A program made the translations under genes and the position numbers. From Ureibacillus yapensis (GTDB lineage Bacteria > Bacillota > Bacilli > Bacillales_A > Planococcaceae): DNA of 64,000 bases. The notes beneath the pieces were generated by a model. It saw only the letters and a program-made list of their open reading frames with translations. It made no database searches and was not told the DNA's origin. Below, one piece after another: positions 16,850 through 25,466 of the stretch (position 1 is its first letter; each line of letters starts with the position of its first letter). The stretch is from contig NZ_QWEI01000003.1 in the NCBI RefSeq assembly GCF_003515775.1, positions 248,001 to 312,000 on the forward strand. The letters are read 5' to 3'.

Positions 16850-18247
16850 TTAAAAATCAAAATACTCTTTCGCATTTTTATAGCAGATTCCTTCAACGAT
16901 TCTTTTTAAGAGTTTTATATCATGGGGAACTTCTCCTTGTTCCACCCACTGACCAAGCAATTCGCATACTAACCTTCTAAAGTACTCATGTCTTGTATAG
17001 GATAGAAAACTTCTCGAATCCGTAAGCATTCCAATAAATCGGCTAAAGAGACCAAGGTTTGCCAAAGCTTTCATTTGTTCGAGCATTCCATCTTTCTGAT
17101 CGTTAAACCACCAAGCTGTGCCAAATTGAATTTTGCCCGGTACCTCTCCCTGGAAATTTCCTATTAAACTTCCTATAACATAATTATCTTTTGGATTTAA
17201 TGAATATAAAATAGTTTTAGGCAAGGCATCTTCACGTTCCAAACGATCGAGCAGCCGGTTTAGCGGCACTGCCAATTGACCGTCATTTATGCTGTCAAAG
17301 CCTGTATCCGGTCCAAGCCTTTGAAACATTTTGGTATTGTTGTTGCGCAAAGCATGGATATGGTATTGCATCACCCATCCTAATTTGGCATACTGCTTCC
17401 CTAAAAAAATCAATGTGTATGTTTTATATTTCTTCTCTTCTTCTTGTGTAATTGTTTGCCCATTCAATGCTTTTCTAAAAATTGTGGACGCTTCTTCTTT
17501 AGTTGTTTCTTCAACCATCATTGTATTGAGTGCATGATCTGAAACTCGGCAGCCGTTTTCGTGAAAAAATTGAATTCGGGATTCTAATGCACCCAGGAAA
17601 TCATCAAAATCCGAAATCGAGATTTGTGAAACTTCCTCTAATTTTTTAACCCATTCCACGTATCCTGGAGCGTTAATTTCAAGCCCTTTATCCGGTCTGA
17701 AACTTGGCAGCACCTTCACATCAAAATCCGGTTCTTCTTTTATTCTTTTATGATATTCCAAAGAATCAATCGGATCATCCGTAGTACACACAACTTCGAC
17801 CTTTGACTTTTTAATTAAATCTCTTGCTCCAAAGTTTTTGCCGGCAAGCTGTTTATTTACCTTCTCCCAAATACTTGGGGCCGAATCTTCATCCAAAATG
17901 TCATAAACTTCAAAAAAGCGCTGCAGCTCAAGATGTGTCCAGTGGTAGAGCGGGTTGCCTATCGTCATGGGTACTGTTTCTGACCATGCCAAAAACTTTT
18001 CATAGTCCTCAGCTCCCCCAGTGATAAGCTCTTCGGTTACGCCATTGGCTCTCATCGCCCTCCATTTATAATGGTCGCCATACAACCAGGCTTCGGTAAT
18101 ATTTTTAAATGTTTTATTTTCATAGATTTCCTTGGGGTTTAAATGGCAGTGATAATCAATGATCGGCAAATCTTTTGCGAATGTATGATATAAAGTGATA
18201 GCGGTATTTGTTGATAATAAGAAGTTTTCACCCATAAACTTTTTCAT
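16850..18247 (-). CDS. uxaC: Uronate (glucuronate/galacturonate) isomerase
   Basis: A 465-residue enzyme of the amidohydrolase-superfamily uronate isomerases, converting D-glucuronate to D-fructuronate and D-galacturonate to D-tagaturonate. The metal/substrate motif DYHCHLNPKEIYEN near residue 31 and the CTTDDPIDSLEYH loop near residue 150 are conserved, and length is normal. It starts 36 bases after the response-regulator gene and is probably read with it. The next enzymes of the pathway (UxaB/UxuB reductase, UxuA/UxaA dehydratase) are absent from the window. Confidence 0.95.
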   Translation of the reverse strand: MKKFMGENFLLSTNTAITLYHTFAKDLPIIDYHCHLNPKEIYENKTFKNITEAWLYGDHYKWRAMRANGVTEELITGGAEDYEKFLAWSETVPMTIGNPLYHWTHLELQRFFEVYDILDEDSAPSIWEKVNKQLAGKNFGARDLIKKSKVEVVCTTDDPIDSLEYHKRIKEEPDFDVKVLPSFRPDKGLEINAPGYVEWVKKLEEVSQISISDFDDFLGALESRIQFFHENGCRVSDHALNTMMVEETTKEEASTIFRKALNGQTITQEEEKKYKTYTLIFLGKQYAKLGWVMQYHIHALRNNNTKMFQRLGPDTGFDSINDGQLAVPLNRLLDRLEREDALPKTILYSLNPKDNYVIGSLIGNFQGEVPGKIQFGTAWWFNDQKDGMLEQMKALANLGLFSRFIGMLTDSRSFLSYTRHEYFRRLVCELLGQWVEQGEVPHDIKLLKRIVEGICYKNAKEYFDF

Positions 18248-18283
18248 TCTTTCAACCTGCTTTCAAAATATTTTTTACTGCCA

Positions 18284-19045
18284 TTAGTAATGAAGTTCCG
18301 ATTTTAATTTTGTTGTTTTACGAAATTCGGAAGGAGAAGATCCGGTAATCTTCTTGAAATTATTACTGAAATAAGCTACTTCTGAGTAACCTACTCTTTC
18401 GGCGATGTCCGACATTTTTAATGTTGTATTTTGCAGCAGGCGCTTTCCTTCTTGAATCCGAAGTTTAGTTAAATAATCGACGAATTTTATATTTAATTGC
18501 TGCTTGAATAATTGACTTAGATAACTAGGGTTTACGTGTACGCTCTTAGCTGCGTCTGTTAGCGTGACTTGACTTAATGGTGTTTTTTTGATGTATGCCA
18601 ACACCTGATCAATTGTGGAAGCTGGAATATCTTCTTCTACAGAAAAAGAACGGTCCTCTTTTTCCCTCTCTTCTTCTCGTGATTTCAACCACTTCAACAG
18701 ACACTCTTTCAGGTCTTCTTCCTCTATTGGTTTAAGGAGATAATCCATGGCACCCTTGCGGAATGCCTGCTGGACATAATGAAATTCATCATGAACACTA
18801 ATGACGATGCAATCCACCTTTCTACCCAATCGATTCAGTTCATTGACAAATGTCAAACCATCCATCACCGGCATACGAATATCCGTTATAACCAAGTCAA
18901 TTTCATTATTTTTTATCCAGTCAATGGCTTCCAACCCATTGGAACATTCATGAACGATTTCTAATGGAAAATTTAACTTTTTAATGGACCACATAAGGGC
19001 TTTTCGCACCCATTTTTCATCATCCACCAATAAAATCCGATTCAT
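18284..19045 (-). CDS. YesN-type response regulator with AraC DNA-binding domain
   Basis: A 253-residue regulator: receiver domain (residues 1-120) with ILLVDDEKWVRK and the phospho-acceptor region VITDIRMPVMDG, then a C-terminal AraC-type double helix-turn-helix (AAKSVHVNPSYLSQLFKQ; IAERVGYSEVAYFSNNFKK). I start it at the ATG at 19045, preceded by AAGGATG; a longer frame to 19144 would overlap the kinase gene deeply and begins far before the receiver domain. It overlaps the kinase 3' end by 26 bases. It likely controls the TRAP and uronate genes around it. Confidence 0.88.
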   Translation of the reverse strand: MNRILLVDDEKWVRKALMWSIKKLNFPLEIVHECSNGLEAIDWIKNNEIDLVITDIRMPVMDGLTFVNELNRLGRKVDCIVISVHDEFHYVQQAFRKGAMDYLLKPIEEEDLKECLLKWLKSREEEREKEDRSFSVEEDIPASTIDQVLAYIKKTPLSQVTLTDAAKSVHVNPSYLSQLFKQQLNIKFVDYLTKLRIQEGKRLLQNTTLKMSDIAERVGYSEVAYFSNNFKKITGSSPSEFRKTTKLKSELHY

Positions 19046-20885
19046 GCAACGCCACATCCTTATCTTGTACAATTGGCATATGAAGACTAACTTCTGTTCC
19101 TGAACCCCTTGTACTTGTAATCGTGATTCCATATTCCGCGCCATACAAATAGCGAATTCTTTGATGTACGTTCATTATCCCTATATGCAGCCCTGCCAAG
19201 GTTGATGCATTTTCCCTTATTTTTTTCGTTAAATCGTCCAACATCTCTTTTTCCATCCCCATTCCTGTATCAGCAATCTTAATGATAAGCGAGGAGTCCG
19301 TGTGAAGATGGGCACTGATTGTGATTTTGATTTTCTTTGCATGTTCTCCAATGCTGTGGACAAAACAATTTTCAATAATAGGCTGGAGGGAAAACTTTAC
19401 TACTTGATAATCCCTTAGAGGCTCGGCTATATCAAAAACATATTCAAAACGCTCTTCAAAGCGAAGTTTCTGGATTTGCAAATACATTTCGCTGAATTTC
19501 ATTTCTTCGCGCAGACATACTGTTGATGAATTATTTCGAAGGTTGTAGCGTAATAGTTTTCCCAGCAAGGATGAGATTTCTGCGATATTTTCCTGCTCTT
19601 GTTCGAGCGCCATCCCCCTGATTGTTTCCAGTGAATTGTACAAAAAGTGCGGATTGATCTGTGACTGAAGCATTTTTAACTCAATCTCTGTTTTATTCAG
19701 CGACCATTCAGCTTCCCTTAACTTGGAAATATACACTTCTTCTAGCAAGGTTGATAGCTTTGCAACAGTATTGTTAAAGCCTTTCGTCAACTGGCCGATT
19801 TCATCACCCGACTCGACCTTTACTTTGCTTTTTAAGTTGCCAACCTCCACTTCCCTCATAAAAGAATGGAGTCGTTGAATTGGTTGAACGATGCTCTTTG
19901 TTAATCCATAAAATCCTGCAACATAGGCAAATAGCAACGAAATGATGATTGTCCATGTAATGACAGATCCGATTTGCCGGATTCCGCTCCGTAAATCATG
20001 ATAGGAAACAGCAGTAAAAAATCGCCATCCCAAGTTTTGCGATAAGGAATAAGAAATAAATTCCCGATCGTCATTTTGGATGACCATCGAACCGCTTTTT
20101 TGATTTTCCAATGTTGCCAGCTCGCTAACCTCAACCTTGTGTCCAAGTTTCTGCTCATCAGGATGATAAACATAATGGCCGCTGGAATCCAAAATGAAAA
20201 AATAGCCGTTTTTATCTAACGTGACCATTCTTGAAATTTCTTCAATTCTTTTAAAGTTAATATCGATAATCAACATTCCCACCGGTTTTAACGTATGGGG
20301 ATTGTATAAACGTCTTACAAGCGAGATGACCGGAAGCTCCTTATCTTTCAATTTTAAAGTCCTGCTTACAAGCATGACCATTCCGTTTTCCGGCAAGGAA
20401 GAATACCAATATTCATCTTTAATATTCATGGCGGAGTAATAATTTTTTTCTCCCAATAAATCCAAAATAAAACCATTGTCCAACATAATGGTAATATTCG
20501 AAATATCATTTCTTGAATATTCGGAATTCTTTAGAACGTCAACCGCCTTTTCTGAAAGGAATCGATTTTCTTCATCCATAATTGGTTCCTGCCTTAATAA
20601 GCTGGCGATTTCGGGAGAGTTGATAATCTTTAGACTTGTTATTTCAAAATCCTGCAGATAATATTCAATATGTAATTCTACCTGTTTAATTATTTGAAGA
20701 CTGGATTCCCTAAACTCTTCTTCCATTTCGCTGGAAGAAAAGAAGTAGGTGATGATTCCAACCGAGAGCACCGGAAGGATTACCAATACAGTTGAGAAGA
20801 TACATAGTTTCGTTACCAATGATTGATTTTTTAAAAGCAGAAAACGTTCGATCAGTTCAACAAATTCAGCCCATGAATTTTTCAT
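19020..20885 (-). CDS. YesM-type sensor histidine kinase
   Basis: A 621-residue membrane kinase. It has a first membrane helix (KLCIFSTVLVILPVLSVG), a roughly 240-residue extracellular Cache-type sensor, a second helix (VITWTIIISLLFAYVAGF), a HAMP domain (QPIQRLHSFMREVEVGNL), the histidine-kinase segment SQINPHFLYNSLETIRG with the phospho-acceptor His, and an HATPase domain with IADTGMGM and GIGIMNVHQRI. The ATG at 20885 follows GGAAAGGA; the ATG at 20909 has no site. It is the partner of the YesN-like regulator and sits between the TRAP operon and uxaC, suggesting sensing of an extracellular sugar acid. Confidence 0.9.
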   Translation of the reverse strand: MKNSWAEFVELIERFLLLKNQSLVTKLCIFSTVLVILPVLSVGIITYFFSSSEMEEEFRESSLQIIKQVELHIEYYLQDFEITSLKIINSPEIASLLRQEPIMDEENRFLSEKAVDVLKNSEYSRNDISNITIMLDNGFILDLLGEKNYYSAMNIKDEYWYSSLPENGMVMLVSRTLKLKDKELPVISLVRRLYNPHTLKPVGMLIIDINFKRIEEISRMVTLDKNGYFFILDSSGHYVYHPDEQKLGHKVEVSELATLENQKSGSMVIQNDDREFISYSLSQNLGWRFFTAVSYHDLRSGIRQIGSVITWTIIISLLFAYVAGFYGLTKSIVQPIQRLHSFMREVEVGNLKSKVKVESGDEIGQLTKGFNNTVAKLSTLLEEVYISKLREAEWSLNKTEIELKMLQSQINPHFLYNSLETIRGMALEQEQENIAEISSLLGKLLRYNLRNNSSTVCLREEMKFSEMYLQIQKLRFEERFEYVFDIAEPLRDYQVVKFSLQPIIENCFVHSIGEHAKKIKITISAHLHTDSSLIIKIADTGMGMEKEMLDDLTKKIRENASTLAGLHIGIMNVHQRIRYLYGAEYGITITSTRGSGTEVSLHMPIVQDKDVALHESDFIGG

Positions 20886-20944
20886 TATGAGTCCTTTCCA
20901 ATTAAGCATAGAAAATAGTTTACTCTTAATCTTAATGGAAAAGA

Positions 20945-20976
20945 CCTACCCAGTAAATAATTTCCAACCAGGTAGG
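20945..20976 (-). terminator. Probable terminator of the TRAP operon
   Basis: Arms CCTACC / GGTAGG with flanking pairs and TCTTTT on the minus strand, about 45 bases after the dctP-like stop. Confidence 0.5.
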
Positions 20977-21022
20977 CATAAAGCAAATTTCAACATTTTT
21001 CGTGATGAAGCATTCCTTGTTG

Positions 21023-22054
21023 TTAAGGATTTGCAGAATTAATGGCATCCGCGATTTCCGGATATTCGGTAGTGAAATTATCTACGATTGGTTTAACAGC
21101 CTCTTTCCAAGGCGTGATATCTTCCACTTCCGTAATTGTAACCCCTGCTTCAGTAATCGTTTTTAACGATTTTTCTTCGTATTCGGCCCATGCCTGTCTT
21201 TGTGTTTCAACTGAATCCAATGCCGCTTGTCTGATAATCTCTTGATCTTCAGCCGATAGTTTATCCCACGAAGCTTTACTTGCCAGCAATACTTCAGGCA
21301 CTCGCGTATGGTGGTCCATAATCAAATACTTGGCTTCCTGGTAATGGTTGGACGAGTCGATGCTTGGAAGGTTATTTTCGGCCCCATCAATTATCCCTGT
21401 TTGCAGTGCGGAGAATACCTCGCCATATGGCATCGGTGTAGCGCTTGCCCCTAAAGCTTCCATTAATTGAATATTAACCTCGCTTTGTTGAACCCGGATT
21501 TTTTGCCCTTTTAACTCTTCCATAGTCGTTAAAGGTTTTGTCGAATAGAAATTTCGAGAACCTGAATCATAATAAGCTAGGCCCTGCATTTTTGCTTCTT
21601 GCAGACCATCCAGTAAAGTGGTACCAGTTTCACTGTTCAGGAAATTCCAGAGATGTTCGTCACTGTTGAATAAATAAGGAATGGAGAAAACCTTTAACTC
21701 GTCATGGAATTCTGCCAACGGGCTTGAATTGGTTCTTGCAAAATCAATTGCCCCCAACTGAATTTGCTCCAGTACCGATTTTTCATCACCAAGTTGACCT
21801 GAAGGAAATACTTCAATCGTAATGCGGCCATCAGTTCTTTCGCTAACCAATTCAGCAAACTTCTGATCACCGATGACAGTAGGATAATCAGCCGGTTGAT
21901 TATCGGCCAAACGTAATGTAATCTTTGGCTCCTCTGCAGGAGTCGTTCCTTCAGCTTCAGTTGCAGGAGCTGCTTCTTCTTGACTGCATGCTGCCAGAAT
22001 GCCAGCAGCCAAAAGCATTGTTGTGAATAACCCTTTTACTTTTCTACCCTTCAT
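21023..22054 (-). CDS. TRAP transporter substrate-binding lipoprotein (DctP family)
   Basis: A 343-residue extracytoplasmic binding protein. The lipobox LLAAGILAACSQ gives lipidated Cys23, and a Pro/Glu-rich linker follows. The DctP fold is marked by QLGDEKSVLEQIQLGAIDFA, the conserved LKGQKIRVQQSEVN with the carboxylate-binding Arg, and ALQTGIIDGAENNLPS. DctP proteins bind organic acids, including uronates; with uxaC nearby, a hexuronate ligand is a reasonable inference. It is the third gene of the Q-M-P operon. Confidence 0.9.
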   Translation of the reverse strand: MKGRKVKGLFTTMLLAAGILAACSQEEAAPATEAEGTTPAEEPKITLRLADNQPADYPTVIGDQKFAELVSERTDGRITIEVFPSGQLGDEKSVLEQIQLGAIDFARTNSSPLAEFHDELKVFSIPYLFNSDEHLWNFLNSETGTTLLDGLQEAKMQGLAYYDSGSRNFYSTKPLTTMEELKGQKIRVQQSEVNIQLMEALGASATPMPYGEVFSALQTGIIDGAENNLPSIDSSNHYQEAKYLIMDHHTRVPEVLLASKASWDKLSAEDQEIIRQAALDSVETQRQAWAEYEEKSLKTITEAGVTITEVEDITPWKEAVKPIVDNFTTEYPEIADAINSANP

Positions 22055-22101
22055 CCTTCATATCCCCCTAAGTAAAATTTTTTATAATCCTAAACCTTTC
22101 G

Positions 22102-23397
22102 TTAGTCAGCCATCAAATTTGGCAGCCACATAACCACTTCAGGTATATAGGTAATAATCAACAGTACGATCAGCAGTGCATAGAAAAATGGCAACATGGC
22201 TTTCGTACCCTGTGCGATTGACACTTTCCCAATGGCACATCCAACGAATAAAACGGTCCCTACCGGTGGAGTCAGCAACCCGATTCCTGCATTCAGAATA
22301 AGGATAATCCCAAAATGCACCGGATCCATTCCAAGGCTTGTAACAACCGGAAGAAGAATTGGTGTCATGATTAAAATCATCGGAGCCATATCCATTGGGG
22401 CTCCCAGCAAAAGCAGCAAGATATTGATAATCAACAAAATAATGATGGGATTTTCCGAAATGCCCAACAACAAATCCGTCATCATGGCAGGTATTTGCAA
22501 ATAGGCCAATACCCAACCAAATGCTGCAGAAGCGGCGATTAAGAAAAATACCATTGATACGGTTTTCAGCGTACGCTTTAAAACAACCAGAATACTTGAT
22601 AACGGTGCTTCCCTATAGATGAAGAATGCAAGAACAAAGGAATATAGACAGGCAAGCGCTCCAGACTCTGTTGCCGTAAATACACCACTCATGATTCCGC
22701 CCAATATAATAACCGCGGGACTCAAAGATAAAAGTCCATGAAGGAGAATGCCACCAACTTCTGATTTGGGTATGGGCGCGGCTTTTTCATAACCTCTTTT
22801 TCTGGCAATCACGTAACCCGTGATACATAAAGCAATTAACATAATAAAACCCGGAACGATGCCAGCCATAAATAGACTGGCGATGGAAACACCACCTGCT
22901 GCAAGGGAATATAAAACCAAGTTATGGCTTGGCGGCACCACGACCCCCTGAATGGCTGATGCAATCGTAACGCCTACTGCATAATCTGCTTCATAGCCGT
23001 TTTTTTTCATCATAGGAATCATCACGGAACCGACGGATGAAACATCCGCAACTGCCGAACCGGAAATATTGCCGAAAAATAACGAAGCTACACTGTTAAC
23101 CATTGCCAATCCCCCGCGAATTCTGCCAACCAACAATGTGGCAAACTTTACGATTCGATTGGCCAATCCTCCGGCACTCATGATTTGTCCCGTCAAGATA
23201 AAAAATGGAATGGCCAGCAGCGAAAAGGAATTCATGCCCTGAATCATCTGCTGACCAATGACAGGCAGTGGGATATCCAAATAGAAAATCGTCAAAAGAG
23301 ATGAAATCACCAATGTCAGAGCTATGGGAAATCGCAGCATAATCAATATGACGAAGCTTGAGATTAAGATGGTGACTGCGATGGCTGATGTGGTCAT
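22102..23397 (-). CDS. TRAP transporter large membrane subunit (DctM family)
   Basis: A 431-residue protein with about 12 membrane helices that forms the sodium-driven channel of a TRAP transporter. Conserved signatures include GNISGSAVADVSSVGSVMIP, SHNLVLYSLAAGGVSIASLF and GLLTPPVGTVLFVGCAIGKV. Its start is one base after the small-subunit stop, so the two are translationally coupled. Confidence 0.93.
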   Translation of the reverse strand: MTTSAIAVTILISSFVILIMLRFPIALTLVISSLLTIFYLDIPLPVIGQQMIQGMNSFSLLAIPFFILTGQIMSAGGLANRIVKFATLLVGRIRGGLAMVNSVASLFFGNISGSAVADVSSVGSVMIPMMKKNGYEADYAVGVTIASAIQGVVVPPSHNLVLYSLAAGGVSIASLFMAGIVPGFIMLIALCITGYVIARKRGYEKAAPIPKSEVGGILLHGLLSLSPAVIILGGIMSGVFTATESGALACLYSFVLAFFIYREAPLSSILVVLKRTLKTVSMVFFLIAASAAFGWVLAYLQIPAMMTDLLLGISENPIIILLIINILLLLLGAPMDMAPMILIMTPILLPVVTSLGMDPVHFGIILILNAGIGLLTPPVGTVLFVGCAIGKVSIAQGTKAMLPFFYALLIVLLIITYIPEVVMWLPNLMAD

Positions 23398-23398
23398 G

Positions 23399-23902
23399 CT
23401 ACATTCCCTCCTCTAAATCTTTATATTTGGCTGTGTTAATATGAAAGAAGTGCAGAAGTGTATAAAGGCAAATCATGAATCCGGTGACCGGCATGATGAT
23501 ATAATTGACACTGCTCGGCAGCTTTGTGGCAGCTAAAGTGGAATCCATTGTAAGCAGTGTAAATTGCCAACCTTGTACAACCAGATAGATGCCGAACGCA
23601 AAAACGGAAATTAGGATAACTTTATCGAGCACTTTATTAAACATTTTCGGAAAAAGATTTGTAAAAGAATCAATCCCCAAATGTATGTATTCACGGAAAC
23701 CTATCGCAATTCCCATAAATCCAAACCAAACCAATAAAAGCAACGTAATTTCTTCCGACCAGAAATAAACAAAATTAAATACATATCTGGTCACTACTTG
23801 CAACGAAACCACCAATACTAATAAAATCAATGATAAAAGAGTAATAGACTCAAATAGCCGATCCAGGAAAGAATACACTTTTTTTAAAATATTCATCCAC
23901 AA
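23399..23902 (-). CDS. TRAP transporter small membrane subunit (DctQ family)
   Basis: A 167-residue four-helix membrane protein. The DctQ signature region includes YFWSEEITLLLLVWFGFMGIA and the REYIHLGID segment. It works with the DctM-type subunit to couple substrate uptake to the ion gradient. It is the first gene of the operon, and a cre-like palindrome lies immediately upstream of its start. Confidence 0.9.
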   Translation of the reverse strand: MWMNILKKVYSFLDRLFESITLLSLILLVLVVSLQVVTRYVFNFVYFWSEEITLLLLVWFGFMGIAIGFREYIHLGIDSFTNLFPKMFNKVLDKVILISVFAFGIYLVVQGWQFTLLTMDSTLAATKLPSSVNYIIMPVTGFMICLYTLLHFFHINTAKYKDLEEGM

Positions 23903-23910
23903 CCCCCCGA

Positions 23911-23924
23911 CGAAAGCGTTTTCT
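23911..23924 (-). promoter_or_regulatory. Candidate cre (CcpA) site at the TRAP operon
   Basis: Minus-strand AGAAAACGCTTTCG matches the cre pattern TGAAAACGCTTTCA at 12 of 14 positions. It lies just before the ribosome-site region of the small subunit, where CcpA binding would block transcription when glucose is present. Confidence 0.55.
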
Positions 23925-24002
23925 TTCTTTTGATTTTACAGTTAATTCAGAAAATTTTAAATGCAACTTTTTTTATAAAAACTTGTGTTTTTTTTAGGTT
24001 AT

Positions 24003-24110
24003 CAGAAAAGCGGAGAACGCCTGTTAGCCCCGCGTCGGCTAAAACGCTACGTCCTGCTCCCGCGATTACTCGGTGCAAAATGCTTTTGAGCTTAGCCAAT
24101 TTACTCACAT
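24003..24110. repeat. Candidate dispersed intergenic element
   Basis: A GC-rich segment starting CAGAAAAGCGGAGAACGCC and containing TTAGCCccgcgtcGGCTAA, in an AT-rich gap. It resembles the many-copy GAAAAGCG...GCGCC...AGCCCCG elements seen between genes of Bacillaceae, recalled from memory and not checked. No coding sense found. Confidence 0.4.
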
Positions 24111-24131
24111 CGTGTTAGCGCTTTAAATGAA

Positions 24132-24174
24132 AGAAACCGTTTCAAGGATGCTTTTATTCCTCGAAACGGTTTCT
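24132..24174 (-). terminator. Terminator of the Gfo/Idh/MocA gene
   Basis: Seventeen-base arms AGAAACCGTTTCAAGGA / TCCTCGAAACGGTTTCT with one mismatch, lying after the stop at 24212. Each arm contains GAAACCGTTTC, itself a short palindrome. Confidence 0.75.
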
Positions 24175-24211
24175 ACTCAAAAAAACGTTGATACAGGTAT
24201 TACATATTTTA

Positions 24212-25240
24212 TTATAATTTTACTGGTTTTCCTATTTTCGCCGATTCGTAGATAGCCAAAACTAATTCAAGAGAGTTTCTGGCTTCTTCACCTGTTACAA
24301 GTGGTTCTCTAACATTAATGATTGCGTTAATAATATCATGGTATTGACGTTTATGAGACTGATAATTGGTTATTTTATTTGTGGAAGGACTTGAAGCAAT
24401 CCCTTCATTTTTTGCTTTTGTATATGTCTTTCCATCTCGGAAGTTCCACTCTTCTACTTGATCATTCTTAATCACGACACTACCATTATTTCCGAAAATC
24501 TCAAGACTGGCACTGTATCCAGGATAGGCAGCCGTATTACCTTCAATTAGACCCAATGCACCTGATTTAAACTTTAATGATGCTACTGATATATCTTCTA
24601 CCTCTATTCTTTCATGCCCTCTAGTTGCACAGTAACCAAACACTTCCTCTACCGGGCCCATTAAATAGAGCAATAGATCTATATAGTGGATGGATTGGTT
24701 CATTAATGCTCCTCCACCATCAAGTTCCCAAGTTCCGCGCCATGCACCACTATCATAATATTCTTGTGATCGATACCATGTAGTACGAGCTGCTCCAAAG
24801 TTTAGTTGGCCAAACAGTCCTTTACTAAGCGCTAGTTTAATATCATTTATTCCGTCATCAAAACGATGTTGAAAAATACAGCTTAACTTCACATTCGATT
24901 CTTTACAAACCCGTATTAATTCGTCCGTTTTTGCTAGATTAATTTCAATTGGTTTTTCAACTATGACATGTTTTCCTTTTTTTGCTGCTAAAATGCCAAA
25001 GTCGGAGTGGGTACCACTTGGAGTTATGATCGTAACGATATCTATATGATGATCATGTAAAAAATCTTGGTAATCATTGTAATATGGAATATTATACTGA
25101 CCGCTTATTTTCTCCCCATTCTCTCTGCTTCTAGTAAAAATTGCTGCTAATTCCGCGTCTGGCATATTTTGAATACTGTTAATATGTGTTTCTAAAATGC
25201 TTCCACTCCCAACAATTCCAATACCTAATTTTTTCTTCAT
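24212..25240 (-). CDS. Gfo/Idh/MocA-family sugar oxidoreductase
   Basis: A 342-residue NAD(P)-dependent dehydrogenase. The Rossmann loop is GIVGSGSI, the catalytic EKP motif is in KKGKHVIVEKPIEI, and the substrate-domain signature is GGGALMNQSIHYIDLLLYLMG with the conserved His. Such enzymes oxidise sugars, inositols or sugar acids. Next to the TRAP-uronate block it may process a related sugar acid, but it has its own terminator and no regulator, so this is only context. Confidence 0.88.
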   Translation of the reverse strand: MKKKLGIGIVGSGSILETHINSIQNMPDAELAAIFTRSRENGEKISGQYNIPYYNDYQDFLHDHHIDIVTIITPSGTHSDFGILAAKKGKHVIVEKPIEINLAKTDELIRVCKESNVKLSCIFQHRFDDGINDIKLALSKGLFGQLNFGAARTTWYRSQEYYDSGAWRGTWELDGGGALMNQSIHYIDLLLYLMGPVEEVFGYCATRGHERIEVEDISVASLKFKSGALGLIEGNTAAYPGYSASLEIFGNNGSVVIKNDQVEEWNFRDGKTYTKAKNEGIASSPSTNKITNYQSHKRQYHDIINAIINVREPLVTGEEARNSLELVLAIYESAKIGKPVKL

Positions 25241-25416
25241 AGGTAAGCTCCTTTTATTGTTTTCAAAGAAACAGTTTTAATTTTTGATATCGCCCGTTTG
25301 AAAAAACATTCGCTCTTTAAAAGAGTAAGTAATTTTTCCAATTTTTAGAACTTATTATAATTCACCTATTTCCCAAACTACAAGTGCTTTATCAAGAGAT
25401 TCATATTCCAATTAAA

Positions 25417-25443
25417 AAAGATGTGTTTGGCATACACATCTTT
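25417..25443 (-). terminator. Terminator of the MFS gene
   Basis: Arms AAAGATGTGT / ACACATCTTT with a T run on the minus strand. Confidence 0.85.
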
Positions 25444-25466
25444 ACAAACAATTAATCTTTTTCAGT

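Noticed and set aside
22139-22516. 125-residue minus frame inside the DctM-like gene
   Set aside because: Out-of-frame overlap with a strongly conserved membrane protein.
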